DNA from: Rhodopseudomonas_A palustris_F
GTDB taxonomy: Bacteria > Pseudomonadota > Alphaproteobacteria > Rhizobiales > Xanthobacteraceae
Length of the DNA: 64,000 nucleotides
Reading direction: 5' to 3'
NCBI RefSeq assembly: GCF_000013745.1
Contig: NC_007925.1
Coordinates: forward strand, 4,464,001 to 4,528,000
A program made the position numbers and the translations under genes. Below the pieces are notes generated by a model, which made no database searches, was not told the DNA's origin, and was given only the letters and a program-made list of their open reading frames with translations. Shown here in pieces: positions 15,454 through 23,757 of the stretch (position 1 is the stretch's first letter; every line of letters begins with the position of its first letter).

Positions 15454-17142
15454 CTATCGCGAGGTTCGTGCGGCGTTGAGCGGCGCCGAGATTTGCTCGG
15501 TGCGGTCCCGTTCGGTCATGTCGACGACGGTCTCCAGCGGCGCGGTGATTTCGTAGACATAGCTCACGTCGGTGAAGTAACGCTTCGCCGTGCCGCCCAA
15601 CGCCTCGGGCGCCACTCGGTCCAGCAGGATGGTGCCGAAGTCGCTGTCTTCGCGACGGGTCGCCGCGCTGGTGTTGAACTCCTCCCAGCGGAAATAGAAC
15701 GTCGCCTCGGCACCGCTGCCTCCGACCTCCCACTGCGCCACCACGTTGGGGTGCTTACCCACCAGCGACAATCCTTCATCGGTGTGCGACGCCAACTCGA
15801 AAAACAGCAAAGAGAGGCTTTGCGCGGCTCGGGCGCTGACCATGATGTCGGGACCGTTGGCGGCGATACGTTCGGAATGCGGAATCGCGCGCGCCTCCAG
15901 AAGTCCCCGCAATTTCACGCCCTGCCATTGGCTTTCGGTCAGCAGCGAGACCACATTTGACATCGCGTGAATCCGGCCGATCAGCAATTCACGGGCAACG
16001 TCGACGTCGGAGCCGTGACGCAGCGTGCGGGTCACGATCGACTGGATGACCGCCAGGATGTTCTTCACGCGGTGATTGAGTTCGTCGATCACCGCGGTGA
16101 GGCGCCGCTCGAAGCCGATCCTGACCTCGATTTCCCGGCGCAACCTCAGATTGCTGTAGGCGACATAGCCGAACAGGCCGCAGACGATCCCGGTCAACGC
16201 GATTCCGATCGCCGCGACCATTGCGGCCATCTGTTGCGCGCGGGCAAACGAGTTCTTCTTGGCGTAATAGGCGAGAGACCAGTCGCGGCCGCCGAACCGT
16301 TCGGTGCGTTGCGCCGACGGGGTCGGAGCCGTGCCGTCACGCGCCACGGTCCTGACCGTGACATCGCCGCGATCGTCCGCAACAAGCTCGGTATTGGCGT
16401 TGCGCGGGTCCATCAGCACCACTGAAAACAGCGAATTATCGTCGTTGGCCAGCATCAGCGGCCCGAGTTCGTAGGAGAACGTGACGAATCCCACCGGCAC
16501 ATCGCTGCCCTGCTGCAACACCGGCGCCACCAACACTAGACCGATCGGCCCGCCGACGTGGAGTAACTCGGTGGGATCGGATGCCACTGGCGTGCCCTTG
16601 GCGGCGGCGCGCGCGAAGATCGGCCCCAACACCGGATGCTCGGTCAGACTGCGCCCGAGAAAGCCGGTGGTTTCGGCATTTCTCGGCTCGATATCCATCA
16701 GGACTTCGAGCGGTTTGCCGAGTTGCGTGGCGTTCAATGGCTGATCGTTGAAATTGCGAATCCGGGCGTTGGGGAATCCCGCCCGTCTCAGAACCTGTTG
16801 TGCAGCCTCGAATTCCGTGGGTTGTAGTCGGGCAACCCAACTGGCGACCACAAAATCGGTCTTGAAGGCGTAGATCGAGTTGCGCAGCGGCTCGAGCATA
16901 TCGGCCTTGACGATCGAAGGCGTGCGGAACAAGCCTGATGCGACCCGCCCCAGCAGTTCGCGCTCGGTCAAACGATCCTGGACCAGGCTGGCGTGGACAT
17001 CGATCGCCCGAGCCAGCGCAATTCGGTCAATCGCCAATTCCTGCTGGTGAACGCGATAGGCCGCGAGTCCTGAAAGCAGAACCCCAATAATCGCCGCCAA
17101 TCCGATGATGAATCCTAGCCGAACCACTCGCTCACTCAGCAA
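15454..17142 (-). CDS. CHASE-type membrane sensor histidine kinase, HWE/HisKA_2 class (PhyK-like)
   Basis: 562 residues. One membrane segment at about 10-30, a periplasmic CHASE-like sensor (about 45-295), a second membrane segment at about 306-330, then the kinase. The phosphoacceptor box is canonical for the HWE/HisKA_2 class (DELNHRVKNILAVIQ, His357). The ATP-binding half diverges: the usual Asn of the N-box is absent (FELASHTDEG near 448-457) and the glycine box reads SDFGTILLDR. Its place next to phyR-nepR-ecfG makes it the likely PhyR partner. The start is TTG at 17142. Confidence 0.85.
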   Translation of the reverse strand: MLSERVVRLGFIIGLAAIIGVLLSGLAAYRVHQQELAIDRIALARAIDVHASLVQDRLTERELLGRVASGLFRTPSIVKADMLEPLRNSIYAFKTDFVVASWVARLQPTEFEAAQQVLRRAGFPNARIRNFNDQPLNATQLGKPLEVLMDIEPRNAETTGFLGRSLTEHPVLGPIFARAAAKGTPVASDPTELLHVGGPIGLVLVAPVLQQGSDVPVGFVTFSYELGPLMLANDDNSLFSVVLMDPRNANTELVADDRGDVTVRTVARDGTAPTPSAQRTERFGGRDWSLAYYAKKNSFARAQQMAAMVAAIGIALTGIVCGLFGYVAYSNLRLRREIEVRIGFERRLTAVIDELNHRVKNILAVIQSIVTRTLRHGSDVDVARELLIGRIHAMSNVVSLLTESQWQGVKLRGLLEARAIPHSERIAANGPDIMVSARAAQSLSLLFFELASHTDEGLSLVGKHPNVVAQWEVGGSGAEATFYFRWEEFNTSAATRREDSDFGTILLDRVAPEALGGTAKRYFTDVSYVYEITAPLETVVDMTERDRTEQISAPLNAARTSR

Positions 17143-17356
17143 TCATATAAAAGGCGAGATCGCCGCCTGTCCGCATGACCGGAATGAAGCGCGACTGGTG
17201 CGATGAGCCGAACAATGGAGGCGCGGTCATTGAAACGCAACTGGGGATTGGCACCTGGTTGATCGGGCTGGTCATCCCGACCCGGGTTAAGGCAATCGAA
17301 CAGCATCCGAATCGTTCCGCGCGATCAACAATCGGCTCGCGAAACCGTCTAAGAGG

Positions 17357-17980
17357 TCAAGAGCCCGCGCGCAGACCACCCTTGGCCTCGATAAAACCGA
17401 CAATTCGATCGAGACCCTCCTGGGTCTTCAGATTGGTCATCACGAACGGCCGCTCGCCACGCATCCGCTTGGCGTCGATTTGCATCTTATCCAACGAGGC
17501 CCCGACATACGGCGCCAGATCGATCTTGTTGATGACCAGCAGATCCGAGCGCGTGATGCCGGGGCCGCCCTTCGAGGGAATCTTGTCGCCGGCGGCGACG
17601 TCGATCACATAGATCGTCAGATCGGCCAACTCGGGGGAAAAAGTCGCAGCCAGATTGTCTCCCCCGGATTCGATCAGCACCAGATCGAGATCGGGAAATT
17701 TCGCGCGCATGTCGGCGACCGCGGCGAGATTCATGGACGCGTCCTCACGGATCGCGGTGTGCGGACAGCCGCCGGTCTCGACACCGACGATGCGATCCTG
17801 GGTCAGCGAGCCGGAACGAACCAGGAATTCAGCATCCCATTTGGTGTAGATGTCGTTGGTGATGGCGGCGATCTGATAGCGGTCCCGCAGTGTTTTGCAC
17901 AGCAAGTCCATCAGGGCGGTCTTTCCCGACCCGACCGGACCACCGATCCCGACGCGAAGCGGGCCGTGATAATCCGACAT
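17357..17980 (-). CDS. ureG: Urease accessory GTPase UreG
   Basis: 207 residues, the usual length. SIMIBI-class GTPase with P-loop GIGGPVGSGKTALM, the nickel-binding CPH motif (GGCPHTAIREDASMN), VLIESGGDNLAATFSPELAD and NKIDLAPYVG. It delivers nickel to urease with UreDFH. No other ure gene is in the window: the neighbours are a sensor kinase and accessory genes. It is therefore an isolated copy or a piece split from a ure operon elsewhere. All catalytic motifs look intact. Confidence 0.94.
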   Translation of the reverse strand: MSDYHGPLRVGIGGPVGSGKTALMDLLCKTLRDRYQIAAITNDIYTKWDAEFLVRSGSLTQDRIVGVETGGCPHTAIREDASMNLAAVADMRAKFPDLDLVLIESGGDNLAATFSPELADLTIYVIDVAAGDKIPSKGGPGITRSDLLVINKIDLAPYVGASLDKMQIDAKRMRGERPFVMTNLKTQEGLDRIVGFIEAKGGLRAGS

Positions 17981-18227
17981 GTCAGCTCCCGATTAACTCA
18001 GCTAATCTCAGCCATGATCCACGCCATGACTTACGAACCCGAACGCCAGCAAACTTATAGCACATAATAGAGAGTGACTTCGGGATGCGCAGAGCCACGG
18101 GGGCCGTTGTCGCACACTATTCTCATCAAGACCGGAGCGGAATGGCAATACAAGCCCATCAGACCTCCGCTGCGCCAGAATGGTGGCCGATCCGCGGTCC
18201 GGTCGGGATGTCTCACCCGTTTGCGTA

Positions 18228-18455
18228 TCAGCCGGCGTTCGTAACCTGTTCTTTGGAGCCAGTGCCCCTGCCCGGCTTCACCGCGGTGGAGCTCTGCGCC
18301 TTCTTGCTCGGTTTTCCATAACGCGATAACTGCTCAAGTTCGGCCTCTAGCTCTGCCTGCCGCGCGGCAACCTTCTCCACCAGTTTGTCGGCGACGCTAT
18401 CCCTTAGCGCGGCCAGTTCGTCGATGCTCAGGCTATCAATTTCGATCTTTGCCAT
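18228..18455 (-). CDS. Truncated H-NS-like protein (oligomerisation domain only)
   Basis: 75 residues from the ATG at 18455, which has GGAGGG five bases upstream. The N-terminal part (MAKIEIDSLSIDELAALRDS and a following charged coiled coil) resembles the dimerisation region of rhizobial H-NS/MvaT-like proteins. The usual C-terminal DNA-binding motif (W-S/T-G-R-G-x-x-P-x-W) is missing; the protein ends in a basic Ser/Gly-rich tail. It could be a natural dominant-negative partner of H-NS or a decayed gene. Family assignment is tentative. Confidence 0.55.
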   Translation of the reverse strand: MAKIEIDSLSIDELAALRDSVADKLVEKVAARQAELEAELEQLSRYGKPSKKAQSSTAVKPGRGTGSKEQVTNAG

Positions 18456-18615
18456 CCGGCCCTCCACTCACGCTGGGCTAGCGATTACCTTCATGCCTCG
18501 CAAGCCGATGGCCGATTTATCCACCGCCGAGCTCGGGCTGCGGCACACTTGCCTTCATTTTGATTGACCCATCAGCGAGCGTTGCGCCAGTTGATTCGCA
18601 AGACGGGGGGTATGC

Positions 18616-18936
18616 ATGAATTATGGGAAACAGCAGCGCGATAGGTTCGTGGAGCGAACTCAGAGGTTTGCTGACGAAGACGCCGCGACAAGACCGATTG
18701 CGCACGACAGACGGCTCCCGAGAGACTTGCCGCTGATCGACGGGACGCCGGTCGATATGCTACGGGACGCCGGCCCGAGTAGCGCCGAGGCGACATCAGA
18801 ACGCGCGGACATCATCAGACACGTCGCCGCTTTCCGCGATCATCAGATCAGGATCCGGCAACAGCGTGAGGCTTACTACGACGCCGTCCTGGCCAGGACC
18901 CGGGCCGCACTGCGTAGTGATACCAGCCGGATCTGA
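18616..18936 (+). CDS. Hypothetical charged protein
   Basis: 106 residues, rich in Arg and Asp, with a probable helix at the C-terminus (IIRHVAAFRDHQIRIRQQREAYYDAVLARTRAAL). A purine-rich stretch (ACGGGGGG) lies 6-13 bases upstream of the ATG. No family was recognised. It is in a gene-poor segment between ureG and the molybdopterin oxidoreductase. Confidence 0.45.
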   Translation: MNYGKQQRDRFVERTQRFADEDAATRPIAHDRRLPRDLPLIDGTPVDMLRDAGPSSAEATSERADIIRHVAAFRDHQIRIRQQREAYYDAVLARTRAALRSDTSRI

Positions 18937-19279
18937 GGCCTCTCTCCGGCGGGCTCGGGCGATTCCGACGCAGATCTGGCGATCTGATCAACTGATCACT
19001 GCGCGTCGCGGCGGATTCGCAGACGCGGCCCCGCAGGAATGTGTCGAAAATCCTTTCCGAACAGATAACGTCATTGTGCGATCCAGCTTCACACCTCGGG
19101 CCCGGAACCGAAAAAAATCCGGGTTTGGTATCGATTTGCGCTCAATTCCGGTTGAATATTAGTAGCACTACTCGAATTCGGTCCCAATTAGTTCGATAGT
19201 GCAGGATCTGCTTACTCAAAATGCATTTGTCGATTTGCAAAGGCTGTAGTAGAAGGACGCTTTAATAAAGGAGCGACTA
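18937..19279. other. AT-richer intergenic leader before the lysine-rich gene
   Basis: About 340 bp, unusually A/T-rich for this window towards its end (19130-19280). It includes a tandem CTGATCA-A-CTGATCA at 18984-18998. No gene is supported. The AT-rich part probably contains the promoter of the basic protein that follows. Confidence 0.4.
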
Positions 19280-19531
19280 GTGGCTAAGAAAGCTAAAGCG
19301 AAGACCGTAAAGAAGACAGTGAAGGCCAAAGTGGCCAAGACCGTCTCCAAGGCGAAGACCAAGCCGAAGATCACCCGCCGCGAATATACCAAGGAAGACG
19401 TGAAAGAACTTCGCGCTCACTCCAAGGCGAAGACCCCGGTGGCGAAGATTGCAAAGCTCACCAAACGTACGGTGGGATCGCTGCGTCAGAAGGCTCTCAA
19501 GCTCGGCATCGGGCTCGGCCATCAGCGCTGA
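19280..19531 (+). CDS. Small lysine/alanine-rich basic protein, histone-like
   Basis: 83 residues starting with GTG at 19280 behind AAAGGAG. The first 35 residues are almost only K, A, V and T (KKAKAKTVKKTVKAKVAKTV), like the tail of histone H1 or of bacterial Hc1/AlgP proteins. The second half (YTKEDVKELRAHSKAKTP, VAKIAKLTKRTVGSLRQKAL, KLGIGLGHQR) looks like a compact helix-turn-helix-like domain. Nucleic-acid binding is inferred from composition. Similar short proteins occur in Bradyrhizobium relatives, but no function is known to me. Confidence 0.75.
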   Translation: MAKKAKAKTVKKTVKAKVAKTVSKAKTKPKITRREYTKEDVKELRAHSKAKTPVAKIAKLTKRTVGSLRQKALKLGIGLGHQR

Positions 19532-19555
19532 TGTCTACGGAGGCCTTGTGCCTCC

Positions 19556-19651
19556 GAAGACTCCGCATGTCTAGGACTTTGCTGTCCCAGGACTTTGCAC
19601 GTCCAGGACTTTGTACGTCCGGGACGTTGCACGTCCGGGACTTTGCGGCTG
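19556..19651. repeat. 16-bp tandem repeat, about six units
   Basis: Consecutive 16-base units of the form CAGGACTTTGCACGTC. Five clear units run from 19572 to 19651 and one degenerate unit covers 19556-19571. Variants include TAGGACTTTGCTGTCC, CAGGACTTTGTACGTC, CGGGACGTTGCACGTC and CGGGACTTTGCGGCTG. It follows directly after the lysine-rich gene and a small CGGAGGC/GCCTCCG hairpin (19538-19556). Each unit contains ACGT-type palindromic cores. Confidence 0.85.
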
Positions 19652-19699
19652 TTATGCCAATGGCCCGCGGCAAGTCGTGGCCAACACGTCCGGCATTCT

Positions 19700-21832
19700 T
19701 CACCGATCGCCGACGGGGCTTGCGGAGTGCGAAAATGCTCTCCTCGCCCAGACTTTGTTGTCATGAAATGCCGCGCCACCATGAGGGGCGACCGGATCAG
19801 CTCCAGTCAGGACGTTGATTCCGATCCCTCCGGCATGGGCGTGGTTCGGGTGAACCGACTCCGCCACCAAGACCCCCGGCCTCACGCCATCGAACAACCT
19901 GACGTTGAGCGTGGTCTCACCGCGTCGATTTCCGAGCGTAACGGCGCAGCCGTCGCGAAGATCGAGCCGCGCCGCGTCGGCGGGGTGCATCAGCACCGTC
20001 GGACGGCCCTCGCGGGCTCGCGACGACGGTGTCTCGGTGAAGCTGGTATTGAGGAAACTACGCGCCGGACTGGTCGCGAGCCGAAACGGGTGCTCATCGT
20101 CCGCCTGCTCGATCACCGCCCAATGGTCCGGGAGCGCCGGCATTTGCTGCCAGGGCCCGACCAGGCCGGCGTGAGGCAGGCCGACGCGCGACCAATCCGC
20201 CTTGAAATGGAACTTGCGATCCGAATGTGCGAAACCGTCGAGGTAATGCGCAGCGCGGAAATCCGGCTGAACGTCGCGCCATAGCTCGGCCTGCAACGCG
20301 TCGATGCTGCCACGGCCGCTGCGTTCGAGCGTCGCATCGATGATTTCGCGCGCAGTCAGTTCGAATGCCGGGTGGTTGGCATTGAGCCGCGTCGCAAGCG
20401 CCTGAATCACCTGATGGTTGGAGCGACATTGGCCCGGCGGCTCGATCAGCTTGGGGCCGACCGAGATGTGCTGGTGACCGCCGCCGTAATAGAGGTCGTC
20501 GTGCTCCATGAACATCGTCGCCGGCAACACGATGTCGGCGATCTGCGCGGTCTCGGTCATGAACTGCTCGTGCACCGCCACGAACAGATCGTCACGCGCG
20601 AAGCCCTGCCGAACCAGCGCCTGTTCGGGGGCGACTGCCATCGGGTTGGTATTTTGAATCAGCATCGCCTTCACCGGCGGCCCGTCGCCAAGCGCCTCGG
20701 GCTCGCCGGTTAGAATGCGTCCAATTTTCGATTGATCGAGCCGGCGTATCGTCGGATCGATGCTGTCGAGCGCCTCGATCAGCGTCTTGTCGATTCGCCA
20801 AATCGCGCCGTTGTTGAAGAACGCGCCGCCGCCCTCGTATTGCCAGGCACCGGTGACTGCAGGGATGCACAGCGCCGCATGCATTTGCGCGGCGCCGTTG
20901 CGACTGCGGGTGAAGCCATAGCCGAGGCGGAAAAAGCTGCGCCGGGTCTCACCGATCGCCAGCGCAAAGCTCTCGATCTCCTCGACCGGCACCCCGCAGA
21001 TCGCCGAGGCCCATTGCGGGGTCCGGCTGGCCAGATGCGCCTCGAGTTCGTCCGGGCAATCGGTGTACCGCGCGAGGTAATCGCGATCGGCGTAGCCGTC
21101 GCGAAACAGCACGTGCATCACGCCGCAAGCCAAGGCGCCGTCGGTGCCGGGTCGCAGCAGGATCTTGATATCGGCCTGCTTCATCGTCTCGTTGTCGTAG
21201 ACGTCGATCGCAACGATCCTGGCGCCGCGTTCCTTGCGGGCGCGGGTGGCGTGGGTCATGACGTTGACCTGGGTCGACACCGCGTTGGTGCCCCAGATCA
21301 CCACCAGATCTGACTTTGCCATTTCGCGCGGATCGACGCCCGCGACCTTGCCGGTGCCGACCGCGAACCCGGCCCAGGCGATGGTCGAACAGATCGTGCC
21401 GTAGAAGCGGGAGTATCTTTTGACGTTGGCCAGCCGATTGATACCGTCCCGCATCACCAGGCCCATCGTGCCGGCATAGTAATACGGCCACACCGACTGG
21501 GCGCCGTGGTCGCGTTCGGCTTGCTCGAAGCGCCTTGCGATCTCACCCAGCGCCTCGTCCCATGAGATCCGAGCAAACTGACCAGAGCCGCGCGGGCCGG
21601 TGCGTTTCAGCGGATGCAGCAGCCGGTCCGGATGGTGAATCCGCTCGGCATAGCGCGCGACTTTGGCGCAGATCACGCCCGCCGTGTAGCTCTGGTGCTT
21701 TGAGCCGCGAACGCGCCCGATCGTGGCGTTGTCGACGACTTCAATGTCCAGCGCGCAGGCTGACGGGCAATCATGCGGACACGTCGAATGTCGTATGTCG
21801 ATGGTCGTAGGTAAGGTCGAGGGTAAGGCCAT
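19700..21832 (-). CDS. Molybdopterin-dependent oxidoreductase (DMSO reductase superfamily)
   Basis: 710 residues from the ATG at 21832; the frame extends ten codons further without homology. The N-terminal [4Fe-4S] motif is STCPHDCPSAC with a fourth Cys at VICAKV (Cys18, 22, 26, 55). Mo-bis-MGD domains follow (SDLVVIWGTNAVSTQVNV, RPGTDGALACGVMH, QNTNPMAVAPEQ, DIVLPATMFMEHDD), then the C-terminal cap (HPNHAHAGGIGINVLTGAD). There is no Tat signal, so it is probably cytoplasmic. No partner electron-transfer or membrane subunit is adjacent, so the substrate is unknown. This subgroup is often annotated as formate-dehydrogenase- or biotin-sulfoxide-reductase-like. Confidence 0.9.
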   Translation of the reverse strand: MALPSTLPTTIDIRHSTCPHDCPSACALDIEVVDNATIGRVRGSKHQSYTAGVICAKVARYAERIHHPDRLLHPLKRTGPRGSGQFARISWDEALGEIARRFEQAERDHGAQSVWPYYYAGTMGLVMRDGINRLANVKRYSRFYGTICSTIAWAGFAVGTGKVAGVDPREMAKSDLVVIWGTNAVSTQVNVMTHATRARKERGARIVAIDVYDNETMKQADIKILLRPGTDGALACGVMHVLFRDGYADRDYLARYTDCPDELEAHLASRTPQWASAICGVPVEEIESFALAIGETRRSFFRLGYGFTRSRNGAAQMHAALCIPAVTGAWQYEGGGAFFNNGAIWRIDKTLIEALDSIDPTIRRLDQSKIGRILTGEPEALGDGPPVKAMLIQNTNPMAVAPEQALVRQGFARDDLFVAVHEQFMTETAQIADIVLPATMFMEHDDLYYGGGHQHISVGPKLIEPPGQCRSNHQVIQALATRLNANHPAFELTAREIIDATLERSGRGSIDALQAELWRDVQPDFRAAHYLDGFAHSDRKFHFKADWSRVGLPHAGLVGPWQQMPALPDHWAVIEQADDEHPFRLATSPARSFLNTSFTETPSSRAREGRPTVLMHPADAARLDLRDGCAVTLGNRRGETTLNVRLFDGVRPGVLVAESVHPNHAHAGGIGINVLTGADPVAPHGGAAFHDNKVWARRAFSHSASPVGDR

Positions 21833-22007
21833 GACAAAAGATAACACGCCTCGTCGGCGCAAGAAATGGTAACCCGTTCAGCACCAAACTTGACACAAGG
21901 GACGCCATAACGCCCGCGCCGGCTCTGGATTCGAGCGGACTGACGAACGCCGGCAACTCTCAGCCGATTCCCGAGTTAGCCCACCGCCCTATGGATCGGA
22001 CAGCGCA

Positions 22008-22391
22008 ATGCTCTCAGCAGCCAGATTTCAGTTCGAGCGCATCGTGCGGGAGTACGCCGTTTGGCGCACGGTCGATGACCGCGAGCGGTCGCCCGCCGCC
22101 GCCTGGTGGTGGGGCCCGGCGCTGGCCGTGCTGGACGAACCCGAGGCGATGCCGCCAGACTTCTGCCGGGCGCTGCAATTGCCGCCAGGATCGACATTTG
22201 CGCGCGCGGCAAGTGTATTCATTACCGCAATTGCGGACCAGACCTCACTGCCATGGCCTGATGAGTTCCCGCGGATTCGCCGTCGCGATGACCGCGGCGC
22301 CAGCAGCGAGTTGACGGACCGATCCGCGCCCTCCCAACCGCATGCCCCGAGATTGATGGCTGCGACAACAACGGATGCCCTCGGAAGTTAG
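22008..22391 (+). CDS. Hypothetical protein
   Basis: 127 residues. The first 80 or so look protein-like (FERIVREYAVWRTVDD, AWWWGPALAVLDEP, LPPGSTFARAASVFI), while the tail after residue 95 is low in structure. No family was recognised and there is no strong ribosome site. It may be a real lineage-specific gene. Confidence 0.4.
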   Translation: MLSAARFQFERIVREYAVWRTVDDRERSPAAAWWWGPALAVLDEPEAMPPDFCRALQLPPGSTFARAASVFITAIADQTSLPWPDEFPRIRRRDDRGASSELTDRSAPSQPHAPRLMAATTTDALGS

Positions 22392-22476
22392 GCATGAATG
22401 CCGAAAGAGGGATATCCGCTTTCGGAAAAGCTCATGCCCGATCAAGAAGCTAGAACAGGAAGAACGCCATCCTGCT

Positions 22477-23706
22477 CTAAGCCGTGCCACCCGAGATCAC
22501 CTCTTCCTTGGCGGCCGGGTCCATCTCGATTGGGGTGTTGCTGCGCCCGTGCATGATCTTGTTGATCTTCTTGGCGATCCCGGGCTCACGCGCGATCAAG
22601 GCGCGCAGATCATTGGCATCCAGCACGAGCAGCCGGAGCCGGGACACCGCCCGCACCGTGGCGGACCGCTCCATTCGCTTCAGCACCGCGCTCTCGCCGA
22701 AGAAATGCCCCGGTCCGAGCCGGATGCGCCGGCCCCTTTGATCCGGCCCGAGTTCGATCTCCGCCTCGCCCTCGGCGATGAAATACATCGCGTGCGCCAC
22801 CTCGCCGCGACGGAATACGATGTCGTCGCGGTCCATCTGGCGCGCCTGCAAGAGCTGCATGATATGCGCGATGTCGCCGGCGGTCAGGTGCGAGAACAGC
22901 GGCACCCGCGCCACCATGCTCCAGTTGACGATGAAATCGCGGCGGTGGATCACCTCCGAAAACGCGTTGGCGACGATGCCGACCGGCAACGCAATCATCA
23001 CCAGGCCGCCGATGATGGTGAAGGAAGCCACCATCTTGCCGAGCCCGGTGGCGGGAACCACGTCGCCGTAGCCGATGGTGCTTAAAGTGACGATCGCCCA
23101 CCACATCGCCTCCGGAATGGTGCCGAATTTGTCCGGTTGCACCTGGCCCTCGATCAGATGCATCGCAGTGGCCGAAACCAGCGTCGCGCATAAGAGGATC
23201 ACCAGACAGGCGCCGAGCGCACGCCGCTCGCTTTCCAGCACCTCGAGCAGCGAGCGCATGCCCGACGAATAGCGCGCGAATTTCAGCACCCGCAGGATCC
23301 GCAGGATGATCAGCACGCGCAGATCGTCGAACCCGAGCAGTGCGATCCACAGCGGCGCCACGGTGAGGAAATCGACGATGCCTTGCGGGCTCAGCACGAA
23401 GGCGCGGCAGGCCGCGAACGGCTTCATCTGACGGTAGGGCAAATGTTCGGGCGCGATCCAGACCCGGATATAATACTCGATGCTGAAAGCGGCGAGGCTG
23501 ATGTACTCGATCCACCTGAACAGCCCGCCGTAGTCCGCGCGCAGCTGCGGCACGGATTCCACCACCGTGGTGGCGATGCTGAGGATGATCAGAAAGATGA
23601 TCGCGCTGTTGACGATGCGTCCCGCGCGCGAGCCCTGCGGCGAGGATTCCAGGATCTCATAGAAATAATGGCGGGCTCTGGCGTGAAACGCCCGGCTGTC
23701 GCGCAT
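22477..23706 (-). CDS. Cyclic nucleotide-gated potassium channel
   Basis: 409 residues. Voltage-sensor-like S1-S4 helices (S4: RVLIILRILRVLKFARYSSG), then the pore with selectivity filter TLSTIGYGDVVPAT, S6, and a cyclic-nucleotide-binding domain (about 275-390). The phosphate-binding cassette reads FGESAVLKRMERSATVRA, with the Arg that contacts the cyclic phosphate. The build matches the MlotiK1 type of bacterial CNG channel, somewhat longer at both ends. It lies in the inner membrane. It precedes aadR on the same strand only in the sense of being downstream of it; co-transcription across 51 bp is possible. Confidence 0.92.
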   Translation of the reverse strand: MRDSRAFHARARHYFYEILESSPQGSRAGRIVNSAIIFLIILSIATTVVESVPQLRADYGGLFRWIEYISLAAFSIEYYIRVWIAPEHLPYRQMKPFAACRAFVLSPQGIVDFLTVAPLWIALLGFDDLRVLIILRILRVLKFARYSSGMRSLLEVLESERRALGACLVILLCATLVSATAMHLIEGQVQPDKFGTIPEAMWWAIVTLSTIGYGDVVPATGLGKMVASFTIIGGLVMIALPVGIVANAFSEVIHRRDFIVNWSMVARVPLFSHLTAGDIAHIMQLLQARQMDRDDIVFRRGEVAHAMYFIAEGEAEIELGPDQRGRRIRLGPGHFFGESAVLKRMERSATVRAVSRLRLLVLDANDLRALIAREPGIAKKINKIMHGRSNTPIEMDPAAKEEVISGGTA

Positions 23707-23757
23707 GGCCTTAGCCTCGATTGAGCCCGGAAGGCCGCACCGCCGCTGCGATGGCCC

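Noticed and set aside
18085..18321. 78-residue plus-strand frame
   Set aside because: It overlaps the H-NS-like gene on the other strand, has no good ribosome site and no protein-like composition.
19556..19651. CRISPR array
   Set aside because: The 16-bp units are directly adjacent without spacers, and there are no cas genes.
19531..19818. Frames through the 16-bp tandem repeat
   Set aside because: They are open only because the 16-bp unit has no stops in those phases. There is no homology or start signal.
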